From Bacteroidetes bacterium UBA4408 (GTDB lineage: Bacteria > Bacteroidota > Bacteroidia > UBA4408): a stretch of DNA of 59,994 bases. A program made the position numbers and the translations under genes. The stretch is taken from NCBI GenBank assembly GCA_002389785.1, contig DGQS01000051.1, positions 1-59,994 of the forward strand, given 5' to 3'. Shown here in pieces: positions 36,145 through 47,300 of the stretch; within the stretch, counting starts at the first letter, position 1, and every line of letters starts with the position of its first letter. The notes below the pieces were generated by a model. That model saw nothing but the letters and a program-made list of their open reading frames with translations. It did no database searches and had not been told where the DNA came from.

Positions 36145-37572
36145 ATGAAAACCTGGAGTAAAACCAAAATAATAGCAACGCTGGGACCTGCATCTTCGAG
36201 CAAAGAAGTTCTTACCGAAATGATTATGGCTGGTGTGGATGTGTGCCGTGTAAATTCATCGCATGGTAACTACGATCAACATCAAAAGGTAATTGATATA
36301 ATTCGAGAAATAAATAAAGAACATCGTTTAAACACTGCTATTTTGGTTGATTTGCAAGGTCCGAAATTGCGCATAGGGGTTATGAAAAACAATGAAGCCT
36401 TTCTTGAAAACGGGAAAGAAATTATTATCTCCACAGAAGAATGTGAAGGTACTGCTGAAAAGGTTTTTATGACTTATCCTGAATTCCCTAAAGATGTTGC
36501 AGTTGGCGATAAAGTGTTGATTGACGATGGTAAAATTGAATTGCGTGTTATTGCAACTGACCGAGATAAAACTGTAAAAGCAGTTATTATTAATGGAGGA
36601 ATTTTATCCTCAAAAAAAGGGGTTAATCTTCCAAACACAAAAATTTCCTTGCCTTGTTTAACGGCAAAAGATTTAGAAGATTTAGATTTCGCATTGAAAA
36701 ATAATGTTGAATGGATAGGCCTTTCGTTTGTGCGCTCAGTAACGGATATTGTGGACTTGAAAGAAATTATTAAGCGTCAAGGAAAAACATCGAGAGTAGT
36801 TGCCAAAATTGAAAAACCTGAAGCGATTGCTGAAATCGATAACATTATTGACATGACCGATGCATTGATGGTAGCACGCGGAGATCTTGGTGTTGAAATG
36901 CCGATGGAACGTGTTCCGTTGATTCAAAAAATGTTGGTAACCAAATGTATCAACGCGTCAAAACCCGTGATTATCGCCACTCAAATGATGGAAAGTATGA
37001 TCAGCAATTACAGCCCAACTCGTGCCGAAGTAAACGATGTGGCCAATGCGGTAATGGATGGTGCCGATGCCGTAATGTTAAGTGGCGAAACTTCGGTTGG
37101 AAAATTTCCGGTAAAAGTAATTGAACACATGCAAAACATCGTTGCATCGATTGAACGAGAAGGAAAAATTTATTACAAAGAGCATCCACCTCAACTCAAG
37201 AATCAAACTTTTATTTCAGATTCAATTTGTTACAATGCTTGTGTAATGGCAGAACAAGCTGGTGCTCGTGGTATTATTTCAATGACAAATTCAGGATATA
37301 CCGCATTTAAATTATCGAGCCATCGGCCCAAAGCCAACATTTTTATTTTTACAGATAACCGCTCTTTGCTTAATACGCTGAGTTTGGTGTGGGGAGTACG
37401 AGGTTTTTTTTACGACAAATACGAAAGTACCGACGAAACAATTGCTGACATCAAAAATTTTCTCAAAAAAGGAAATTATGTGGCTGTAGATGATTTAATA
37501 ATCAATATCGCCAGTATACCTATGGAAGAAAAGGGACGTGCAAACATGATAAAATTAGGATACGTTAGCTAA
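36145..37572 (+). CDS. pyk: Pyruvate kinase
   Basis: Pyruvate kinase transfers phosphate from phosphoenolpyruvate to ADP, the last step of glycolysis. The 475-residue protein begins SKTKIIATLGPASSSKE and has RVNSSHGNYDQH, DLQGPKLRIG, the active-site VAKIEKPEAIAEIDNII, DALMVARGDLGVEMP, KPVIIATQMMESM and AVMLSGETSVGKFPV. Length and domain order (TIM barrel with inserted B domain, then C domain) are normal. It is flanked by the IPExxxVDY gene and tsaB in one orientation. Confidence 0.97.
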   Translation: MKTWSKTKIIATLGPASSSKEVLTEMIMAGVDVCRVNSSHGNYDQHQKVIDIIREINKEHRLNTAILVDLQGPKLRIGVMKNNEAFLENGKEIIISTEECEGTAEKVFMTYPEFPKDVAVGDKVLIDDGKIELRVIATDRDKTVKAVIINGGILSSKKGVNLPNTKISLPCLTAKDLEDLDFALKNNVEWIGLSFVRSVTDIVDLKEIIKRQGKTSRVVAKIEKPEAIAEIDNIIDMTDALMVARGDLGVEMPMERVPLIQKMLVTKCINASKPVIIATQMMESMISNYSPTRAEVNDVANAVMDGADAVMLSGETSVGKFPVKVIEHMQNIVASIEREGKIYYKEHPPQLKNQTFISDSICYNACVMAEQAGARGIISMTNSGYTAFKLSSHRPKANIFIFTDNRSLLNTLSLVWGVRGFFYDKYESTDETIADIKNFLKKGNYVAVDDLIINIASIPMEEKGRANMIKLGYVS

Positions 37573-37589
37573 TTAAATTAAGTTCTATT

Positions 37590-38267
37590 TTGGCACTACT
37601 TTTACACCTCGAAACCGCAACAAGCATGTGTTCTGTTGCTTTATCAAAAGATGGAAAATTACTTGACATGGAAGAGCTGAATGCAGGCTATACCCATGCC
37701 GAAAATCTGGTAGCGTTTTGTGATCAATTAGTAAAAAAATGTGATTACACCTACCCTCAACTTGATGCAGTGGTTGTAAGTAAAGGTCCGGGTTCGTACA
37801 CCGGACTTCGAATTGGCGTTGCCGCTGCTAAAGGATTTTGTTATGCATTAAATATTCCGCTTATCAGCATCAATACTTTGCAGCAATTGGCACAACAAGT
37901 TTTACTTCAACATACAACAGAAGCAACACTTTTGTGCCCAATGATAGATGCTCGCAGAATGGAGGTATTTTGTGCCTTTTATGACTCAAAGGCAAATGAA
38001 ATACAAGAGACTAAGGCAGAAATAATAAACGAAAATAGTTTTAAAGAATTATTGGATAAACATAAAATCGCATTCTTTGGCGACGGTGCTGCAAAATGTA
38101 AATCCTTACTAAGTCGTCATCACAATGCATTGTTTTTAGATGATGTAATTCCATCATCACGGTACATGATTTCGTTGGCTGAGGAAAAATATGCTCAACA
38201 GAAATTTGAAAATGTGGCTTACTTTGAGCCTTTTTATTTAAAAGAATTTATGCTTGGAGTAAGTTAA
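37590..38267 (+). CDS. tsaB: tRNA threonylcarbamoyladenosine biosynthesis protein TsaB
   Basis: TsaB is the dimer partner of TsaD in making t6A at position 37 of tRNAs reading ANN codons. The 225-residue ASKHA-fold protein has LLHLETATSMCSVALSKDG, AGYTHAENLV, the hallmark VVSKGPGSYTGLRIGVAAAKG and LLCPMIDARRMEVFCAFYD. Length is normal. The start is TTG at 37590, giving LALLLHLETAT, 17 bases after pyk; no ATG lies before the conserved N-terminal strand. Confidence 0.95.
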   Translation: MALLLHLETATSMCSVALSKDGKLLDMEELNAGYTHAENLVAFCDQLVKKCDYTYPQLDAVVVSKGPGSYTGLRIGVAAAKGFCYALNIPLISINTLQQLAQQVLLQHTTEATLLCPMIDARRMEVFCAFYDSKANEIQETKAEIINENSFKELLDKHKIAFFGDGAAKCKSLLSRHHNALFLDDVIPSSRYMISLAEEKYAQQKFENVAYFEPFYLKEFMLGVS

Positions 38268-38271
38268 AATA

Positions 38272-39117
38272 TCACATCAAATGGGTGTGATAATACACCA
38301 AATCATCAATGGGAGCTCGCACAATTTTGCCCACTTGCATATGGTTTTCGGAGCATACTTGTATTAATATTTCTTTGTAATTATATCCAACCGAACCAAT
38401 ACAATTGAACGTGTATTTTTGATATTCGGGATAATGACAAACCAGGTTTGTAAAAAAAGTTTGAAAACCTTCTTTTATTATTTCTTGGGAATAAGAAAGG
38501 TGTTTAAATTCATGAACAAACTTACTGAAACTTGCCAAAAATCGATTGGGCAATGGTTTATTGTACAAATGATCGAATATTGCTTCGTTAGTTAAACCAA
38601 AGGAGGAAACAAAATTTTTATGCATTTCTTCAGGCAAATAACCGCGCATAAAATCGCGTAATACTCTTTTTCCGATGTAGGAACCACTTCCTTCGTCTCC
38701 TAAAAAATAGCCCAATGAGTCGATGTTGTGTGCTACTTTTGTACCATCGTAAAAGCAAGTATTTGTTCCGGTTCCAAGTATTGCTGCAAAACCTGCTTGT
38801 TTGCCAAGGAGCGCTCTGGCTGCAGCCAATAAATCATGACTTACAAAAACGGTTGCCTTTTTAAAAACCGCTTGCATTGCACGTTCCACAATTTGTACTT
38901 TTTCGCTTACTGAGCATCCAGCACCGTAGTAATAAACTTGAGAGATTGAAGTTCGGTCGAGTGAAGCCGGCAACTGTTCGTTGAGTGAAGCGATAATTCC
39001 TGCTGTGTCAACAAAATATGGATTGTATCCTTCAGTTGAAAAAAATACCGGAGCATTGGGCGGATTAATTAGTCCCCAGCTGCTTTTTGTAGAACCTCCA
39101 TCGGCAATTAAAATCAT
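38272..39117 (-). CDS. BadF/BcrA-type ATPase, N-acetylglucosamine kinase-like
   Basis: The 281-residue ASKHA kinase has the phosphate-1 motif LIADGGSTKSSWG, phosphate-2-like FAAILGTGTNTCFYDG and LGYFLGDEGSGSYIGKR, as in Bacteroidota N-acetylglucosamine kinases (BadF/BadG superfamily). It would phosphorylate an imported amino sugar. The neighbour 27 bases upstream is an FHS-type sugar transporter, which supports import followed by phosphorylation. The exact sugar (GlcNAc or a relative) is inferred. Confidence 0.87.
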   Translation of the reverse strand: MILIADGGSTKSSWGLINPPNAPVFFSTEGYNPYFVDTAGIIASLNEQLPASLDRTSISQVYYYGAGCSVSEKVQIVERAMQAVFKKATVFVSHDLLAAARALLGKQAGFAAILGTGTNTCFYDGTKVAHNIDSLGYFLGDEGSGSYIGKRVLRDFMRGYLPEEMHKNFVSSFGLTNEAIFDHLYNKPLPNRFLASFSKFVHEFKHLSYSQEIIKEGFQTFFTNLVCHYPEYQKYTFNCIGSVGYNYKEILIQVCSENHMQVGKIVRAPIDDLVYYHTHLM

Positions 39118-39144
39118 ACTTGTTAAGATTATTTTGGTGAAAAA

Positions 39145-40797
39145 TTAATGAACTGATTTTGTCTCATTCGAATCATAGTTGATTCCTTGCTTCGCTAAAA
39201 TTGAACGCACTCTCACTGCAAAAAAAGCAAGGTAGCCAAAACAGGCAACAGGTACCCAATAACTGCTGTGGATATCAATGATATCAGCTAATTTTCCTTG
39301 CAGTGGAGGAATAATACCTCCTCCTAAAATCATCATAATTAAAAATGCCGATCCTTGAGAAGTGTATTTTCCAAGTCCGGCTATGCTCAACGAAAAAATA
39401 CAAGGCCACATGATGCTACAAAATAAACCACCACATAAAAAAGCATAAATTGAAATGGTACCTGTGGTAGCCAATCCCACCAACATCGCAAGCACCCCCA
39501 GTAAGCTAAAAACCAATAAAGACTTGGCCGGCTTGTCTGCTCCAATGATTGATCCTACAATTAAAAAAACTAAACAAATAATATAGAGGTATAAATTACT
39601 CATGTCGTGTCCTACCACAGTATTAAAAAACAAAACTACTCCAAATGCCAATACAGGAACGAGTATCATTAAAACTGTGCGCACTGATTTTGAAACAGAG
39701 AAGAGAGAAATAGCACCGGTCCATCTACCTATCATTAAGCTTCCCCAGTACATGCTGATAAATGGCGCTATTTCGCCCGATTGGAATGCTCCGAAATCAG
39801 GGTGTTTCAGCAATTCGCCTAAATTACTTTGTATGGCTACTTCTAAACCAACATAAGTAAAAATGGCTAGCATTCCCAATATTAGCTGAGGATATTGCAT
39901 CGCTCCCCATCCGTTAGGTGCTTTTTTTGCAGATACATTTGCATAAAACAAGGCTCCAACAACCGCAATCAAAGCTAAAAACGACAAGCTTAACCCAACA
40001 TAATCGTGCACATGATTTTTCACATTTTCTAAAAAGGAACTATCCGTATATCGAGAAAAGATATAGCCGAATATGCACACTAATAAAAAGCTTAACACCA
40101 ATAACAAGTTCTGAGCTTTTTCGGCCTTTTCAAAAGGCTCGTCATTTCTACCGGCAGGTAATTTTTTTGAAAAAAAGAAAATTCCGGCTGCTGCTAAAAA
40201 CAACAAGGCTACTGCAGCATAAAGTGTTAACATAAGTGAGAGCGATGAACTTTGAATTTTTTCGTCGCTAATAGTTATGCTTCCAAACAATGCTAAACCA
40301 ACTACAATAGGACCTATAGTGGTACCTAATGAATTAACACCACCCGCCAAATTTAAGCGAGAAGCCCCGGCAGAAGGGTCACCTAATGATATGGTGAAAG
40401 GTTGAGCTGAGGTTTGCTGAAGCGAAAATCCGAGTGCAACAATAAATAACGCACCTAAAATTAGTCCATATACACCTAGGCTAACAGCCCCAATCATAGC
40501 AATTGCGCCAAGTGTACTTAACAACAAACCGTAAATAATTCCATTTTTGAAACCCCATTTATTCAGTATATCAAGTTTTCGTTTTCCACTAACTAAAAAT
40601 AATACTAAGGCTCCCAAATAATAGGCACCGTAAAAAGCGAAATCAATGAGTTGGCTTTGAAACTGGTCTAAGCCAAATTTAGCTTTGCAAAAAGGTATAA
40701 ATACTCCATTTCCCGCAGCAATAAATCCCCAGAAAAAAAACACAGAAATTAGCACCGAAAGTGCTCCCCAGTTGGTTGTTTGTTTTGATTTATTCAT
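39145..40797 (-). CDS. MFS sugar transporter, FucP/NagP-like (FHS family)
   Basis: The 550-residue protein has the FHS marks [71 protein letters not shown] and [16 protein letters not shown]. It is about 120 residues longer than FucP. Two extra helices in the middle (about residues 230-285) and more in the C-half give 14 or more helices, a form known for NagP-like amino-sugar carriers. It probably imports sugar with protons, handing it to the kinase encoded 27 bases downstream. Confidence 0.88.
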   Translation of the reverse strand: MNKSKQTTNWGALSVLISVFFFWGFIAAGNGVFIPFCKAKFGLDQFQSQLIDFAFYGAYYLGALVLFLVSGKRKLDILNKWGFKNGIIYGLLLSTLGAIAMIGAVSLGVYGLILGALFIVALGFSLQQTSAQPFTISLGDPSAGASRLNLAGGVNSLGTTIGPIVVGLALFGSITISDEKIQSSSLSLMLTLYAAVALLFLAAAGIFFFSKKLPAGRNDEPFEKAEKAQNLLLVLSFLLVCIFGYIFSRYTDSSFLENVKNHVHDYVGLSLSFLALIAVVGALFYANVSAKKAPNGWGAMQYPQLILGMLAIFTYVGLEVAIQSNLGELLKHPDFGAFQSGEIAPFISMYWGSLMIGRWTGAISLFSVSKSVRTVLMILVPVLAFGVVLFFNTVVGHDMSNLYLYIICLVFLIVGSIIGADKPAKSLLVFSLLGVLAMLVGLATTGTISIYAFLCGGLFCSIMWPCIFSLSIAGLGKYTSQGSAFLIMMILGGGIIPPLQGKLADIIDIHSSYWVPVACFGYLAFFAVRVRSILAKQGINYDSNETKSVH

Positions 40798-41019
40798 TTA
40801 TTTATATATATCCGCTTTTGTACCTAAAATTTTAAATAATGTAACAGAATAAGAATTTTTGCCTGATTTGAATTTATAATTGGAACGCAGATTTGGCGGA
40901 TTCTTATGATTATCGCTGATCTGATTTAGCTGCAAATAAAACTTATTACTTTCAATTTTATGGATTATACCAATAGTAAGAATAATAATTAAACTAGATA
41001 TAATTGCTGGTATGCACAT
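40798..41019 (-). CDS. Possible small membrane protein
   Basis: A 73-residue ORF with an N-terminal hydrophobic helix (IPAIISSLIIILTIGIIH) and a basic polar tail. Its stop codon abuts the transporter ATG with no gap, so it could be translated with the transporter. There is no recognisable family and the frame could be chance. If it is not a gene, the spacer before the transporter is 510 bases. Confidence 0.3.
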   Translation of the reverse strand: MCIPAIISSLIIILTIGIIHKIESNKFYLQLNQISDNHKNPPNLRSNYKFKSGKNSYSVTLFKILGTKADIYK

Positions 41020-41307
41020 TTTTTAAATAATTTATTGCAAGCTCGTCCAAATATAAAAAAATAGTTTACCGCTAATTTGAATTAATTATTCGCGAAAACA
41101 GTTTTGCTAAAATGAATATTTTTTATAGTTTTAAAACATAAAGTTGTTATTGTTCATATCTTATTGTAACCCTATACTTAAAGTCTACGTTTTTACTATT
41201 TTATTCGACTAATATAAAATTACCCTCTACTAATCAATTTTACTAAAGATCAAAAACAAGTTATAATCCGGCCTATACCCAAATCTACTAGCCCTTTAAA
41301 TTTTACT
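41020..41307. other. Intergenic region upstream of the surface-protein locus
   Basis: This 288-base A+T-rich spacer is the likely promoter region of the six-gene surface locus. No clear TTG-N17-23-TAnnTTTG pair, hairpin or RNA gene was found. Confidence 0.5.
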
Positions 41308-44300
41308 ATGAAAAAATTACTACTCAAATTAGTTATCCTTTTTTATTTATGCATTGCAACATCAGAAGTTTCAGCGCAATCAGTTGGCGACTACAGAACC
41401 CGAGCAGCTGGAGCTTGGAGCAGCACTACCGTTTGGCAAACCTATCAGATATTAATTGGTTGGCAAAATACTACTGTTCCACCTACCAATAGCAATGGCG
41501 CAATATCTATATTACACGCTATAACCATTAGTGGAGGTGCTACAGTAAACACCGATCAAACAACCATTTCTACAGGAGGGTCATTAACACTAAGCGATGG
41601 GACATTGAATTTATACAATGGTTCAGGAAATGATTTAATTATTACCGGCGGAACATTTACCATGAACAATGCAAGCTCGGCATTGAATGCACCGTCGGGA
41701 TTTGCTTTGGTTTATGCAACCAGTGGAACGGTTGCGCTTTCGAATGGAACCATTGCAGCGGGTATGAACATCAACACATACAATGCAACCGCATTAACAA
41801 TTACGCAGGCAAGTTCAAGTAACTTAACGCTCAATGGCCAAATTACTAATTACTCTACTGCGGCGGTTTGGACTGCTACTTCAGCAACTTTTACCTTCGG
41901 TTCAAACGGTTTTCTTTATAATGGCATTGGAGGGGTTTTTACAATTGCAGGGAGTGGAACCAACAATATTGGAAGCAGCTCATCTACTTCACGCAGCGGA
42001 ATTATAACGAATGCAGGAACTTTTTCAAAAACCACTTCTGCAGTTTTAAATGTAAATGCAAGTAGTTTCGACAATACCGGAACCATTCAACTTATCACAG
42101 TTGCATCTAACTTTTATTTGCACTCAGCTGGCGATATTTTTGGAATACTGGACGCAAACATTGCAGGAAGTAACTTTTACTACAATACGGCAAGTAAAAA
42201 TTTTTATGCCGGACTAACTCTGAAAGGAAGCGGAACACATCATATTAACGCAAGCATTACTTATAATATTAGTGGTACAAGTGCTTACACCTTTGGAGGA
42301 GTTATTAATTTTAATTCACCGGCTGCAATTCCTGCCGATATTAATATAACAGGGGCCACTCTTAATTGCAACAAAGGCGTTTCATTTGACGGACCCGGCT
42401 ATTCAGTTTTTACCTATTCGCCCCAGATTAATGTTGCAACCGGAGGAAGCTTCTCAACTTCAATAGATGACACACTTTCCATTATGCCTTATTTTGGGAC
42501 AACAGCAGTTCCTTCAACTTTGACAATCAATAACAACATTACGATTGGTGGACCTATGAGTGTTAACTCTATATGTAGCATGCAAGGTAGCGGAACAGCT
42601 TATTTTTATGGCGACTTGTTAGCGAATGCCGGATTAATTAATAACAGTAGTTTTCAATTTGTTGGCACTTCAGCCCAGAGCGTTAGCGGAAGTTCCGGAA
42701 GAATTTCAACTACGGTAATCAATAATGCTACTGATGTTACATTTAGTACCAACCACAATTTGTTTACTTCTTTAACGTTTACCAAAGGAAAAATTAGCAT
42801 TTCTGATAAATTATTTATTCCCGGAACAGCGAGCATTAGCGGAGTTTCTGCTACAAAGTATTTTACCGGAAACGGTTATTTAAAACGTAATTTATCACCT
42901 TCCTCTTCTTATACATTTCCGGTTGGAAATTCGACCGGATATTTACCAGCAACTTTAACAACTGCTGCAGGATTTGTTGCAGATACAATCTGGATGCGAA
43001 TTGAAAGTACCAAATTTAGTTCAAGTTACAATGGCTCATTTGCTGCAACCGGTCAACCACTAACCACGCATGTGGTAGAACCTGTTTGGCGCATCGTTGA
43101 ATCAACTTCCGGAGGAACAAGCTTTAGCAATCTTACTTTGCAATGGAACGGAAGCAACGAAACATATTTGTTTGCACGTAATACTTGTGGAGTCGTAAGT
43201 AATGGTGGAGGTGCTTGGAGTGCAGTAGCATCGGGTGCTGCCGGAGGGAGTAACCCATATACGAGAAGTACTACTACTGCAACTATACCTGTTGGTACGC
43301 TAAAGACTGCTCTATTTGGTATTGCTGACAATTCGGTTGTTTACTCAAGTAACCGCATTACATCTGATCGTCAAACACGAAATGTGTGTGCAGGTGGTTC
43401 CTTTACGTTTTTCTTCTCGGTACTTGACTCGAATAGCATGAGCGCTTCGAATGTTTTTACTGCACAATTATCAGACGCGAATGGTTCGTTTGCTAGTCCA
43501 ATTGCCATTGGAAGTGTAGTTGCGAAAGGTGGTCGAAATTTGACCTGTACTATTCCTGCCGGAACAGCTGTTGGACACTATTCGGTAAGGGTTGTTTCTT
43601 CCAATACACCAATGGCAGAGCAAAGAAATGTATTTGGCTATTATGAACAACGTTTATCCGTTCGTTCATTTTGTTATAGTTGCCCGGGGGCCTATTCTAC
43701 CGTAAGCTGTGGTACCAATTTCATTAATTATGTATCGTTAAATTACCTCTATCATGCTTCCGCTTGTGAGTCGGTTAGTGCTTTTACCTATTCGTCATAC
43801 GGATATGAAGATTATGAAAGCGATGGTAATTCATACAACAATACTGCAACTATAGTACGTGGACGACAAGAATATTTGTACGTTACTACAACTGCTTCAA
43901 GTATTATATCGGTATGGATTGATTATAACCGCAACGGTGTTTATGAAGCCAGTGAATGGAATCAGGTAACAACTGCAAGTACTGCTAATGCGCAGGCACA
44001 ACTTATATTCACGGTTCCACTTACCGCTTCGCTTGGGTATACTGGTATGCGCATTCGCAATCGAGCTGTTGGAAGTCCGAATGGTTCAGGCGATGCTTGC
44101 ACCACATTCGGCAGCGGAGAAACTGAAGATTATTACATTTATATTGCAGATCAATTAAGTAAGTCAAGTCATACTCCAACTACGAATAATCGTTGCGTTA
44201 CAGCTTCTACCTCGCCTACCTTGACTTACAATTCGGTAATTAAAAAGTCGAGTGTAACAGCTGCCAATTTTCAATTACAGGGAAGCATTAGTGGTATAAA

Positions 44301-47300
44301 ACCAGCTACATTAACCGGCGGAGGAACAACTACTATTACGATAAATCCTACTCAAAATTTTGAACCAGGAGAAGTAGTTAGTGTAGCAGCCTCAGGTAAA
44401 TCAATTATTGATACATCCCTGCAAACTTCTACCGAATATTGTTATCAATTTACAACAGCGGCATCGGTAGCGCCTAAAACTTTTAAAAAGCATGCGCTTA
44501 CAGGCTCGGGGGCTTCGGTAATAAACAACTACAGTGCAGATATCAACAACGATGGATTTACAGATCTTATTGAAGTTAATTCAAGTGCCGCAACCAGCTA
44601 CATTTCAATTTCACGCGGAAACGGAAATGGGACATTTTTAACTCCTACTTATATTTATACGTCTGCTACCCCCTATTCAACTGCGATTGCCGATTATGAT
44701 TTAGATGGAGATATGGATATAGCTATAGGATATTCGGCTCAATACAAAGTGGATATTTATTACAATAATGGAACTGGTTCATTTACGGGTCCTTCTAACA
44801 TTACAACAAGGTATCGTGCAAGAATTGTTCTTCCGTTTTATTTATTAGACAATGAAGCTCCAAGTATTTTATGCGCCAACACTTCAGATTCAGCAATATC
44901 GGTTATTCAAAATAAAGGAAATGGTGTGATAGGAGATTTAACTCGAACAAAGGTTGGAAGCCCTATTCAAAGCATGGTTACCGGTGATTTTAATTTAGAT
45001 GGCTTGCTGGATGTTGCGATTTCGTGTAGTGATAACACAATTAAAATTTATGAGTTTTACACTCGAAAAAGTTTTGCTTTGCGTAATAGCTTTTCATGTG
45101 GCGGGACTACTCCTTTTGAGCTGAAAACAGCTGATTTAAACGGTGATGGCGAACTTGATTTAGTTTGGTCAAATTTTAGTTCTGCAAACATTGGTTATGC
45201 ATTGGGAGGTTCAGCATTTACCTTTGGGACAGTCAGTTTAGCAAGCACCAATGCTAATCCATTTAGATTGGCTCTTGCCGATTACGATGGTGACTGTGAT
45301 ATTGATGCAGCCTGCAGCTTAGCAGGTACAGCCGATTTCAATTTTTTTGAGAACACTGCCGGAGTACTTTCATTGTATAATAACCCAAAAGGAAATAATA
45401 GCGCCGGATATATTGTAAGTATTACCTCAGCTGATTACGATGAGGATGGGGACATTGATATTGTAGGTTCTTCTGTTGCTTACAGTTCTAAAACTTTTCT
45501 TGAAAATGCCAGTTATACTATTCAAACAGGCAGTGTTAGCGGACCATTGTGTAATAATCCATCCATTTCAACAAGTTGGGTTGTGAGTGATTCTTTGCCA
45601 AGTTCCAACTTATTTTATGTACAACTTTCAGATGCATCGGGTAGTTTTGCCAGTCCCACCTACCTTGACACAATAGCGGGACAGTTTAGTGGATCAGCGA
45701 CTGTTGTTATTCCAACCGTTACAGCCGGCACTGGTTACAGAATTCGTGTTACCTCAAATTTTTCCGGAATTACCTATTTTGACAATGGAACCAATATTTC
45801 AATTGGTGCTAGTCCTGCTAATCCGAATATAAATTTTGTTTGTTCTGGCACCAGTACAATTTTATCAGCCACAGGAGGTACCACGTACACCTGGAGTCCA
45901 TCGACATACTTAAGTGCCGCAACCGGATCTCCTGTTACTGCAACACCGGCTGTAACTCAAACAATAACCATGATTGCAAAAGATATTGCAGGTTGTTCGT
46001 CGACCGCGCGTACTGCCTCAGTTGGACCAACTTGTTACTGTTACCCAAATTACGCAAATAATACATGTTCCAATGACTATATAGCTTCAGTGCAATTCAA
46101 CACATTGAATTATTCGAACAGCACTTGCGGTGGAAATGATAACAATACCACCATTAATTATTATACTACCGCAACACCAAATGTTGCCACTGATTTAAAT
46201 CGTCTTAGCACTTACACCTTATCTTTATTAGCAGGCGCTGCAAATCCTGAAGGTTTTGGGGTTTGGATTGATTATAATCAGGATGGTGATTTTGCTGATG
46301 CGGGTGAGTTTATTTATTCATCTCCTACAACTGCAAACCAAACTTTTACTTCTCCCATTTCGGTACCGGGCACAGCAACCCTTGGAATTACTCGAATGCG
46401 CGTTATGATTTCTAGAGGTACATTGGTTACATCCGGATTCGATTGCTCTACCACACTATCAAGAGGAGAAACGCAAGATTTTTATATTCGAATAAGTGGA
46501 TGTGTTCCACCAACCGTATATACAGTGAGTGGTGGAGGAACTATTTGTAGTTCGCAAACTGGCTCTGTCGCACTAAGTAATTCAACTGCTGGAGTAACCT
46601 ATGCACTTTACAGAAATGCAGTTGCTACCGGAACGACTTTAAGTGGTACAGGCACTGCTTTATCATTTACTGGAATAACAAGTGCCGGAACTTATTCAAT
46701 TTATGGAACCAATTCATTGGGATGTAAAATAAAAATGCAGGATTCGGTTTCAATAACGGTAATATCATTACCAACGACTGCAAATGCCGGCTCTGATCAA
46801 ACCAAGTGTGGACAAACAAGCACAACATTAACCGCAAATGCTCCAACTTCAGGAACAGGTTCTTGGACTATCGTTTCAGGTTCAGGTGGTTCTTTTTCAG
46901 CAACCAATAATCCTTCGGCTACTTTTACTGCTGCAGCCGGTAGCACAAATACCTTGCGATGGACAATTAGCAATTCGCCATGTACAGCTAGTAGCGATGA
47001 TGTAATTATTTCGTTCCCATTGAATCCTACCACTGCTTCAGCAGGACCCGATCAATTGGCGCTTTGCGGATTAACCAGTGCTACACTTGCAGCAAATACT
47101 CCTTCAGTTGGCACCGGCACTTGGACGGTAGTTTCAGGAACAGGAGGTTCGTTTTCAAATGCAGCATCAGCTAGTTCAACTTTTATTGGTACTTCCGGAA
47201 ATACTTACACGTTACGCTGGACTATCACCAATTCAACCTGTACAGCTTCATCGGATGATGTACAAATTGCCTTTCCAAAAAATCCAACTACTGCAAATGC

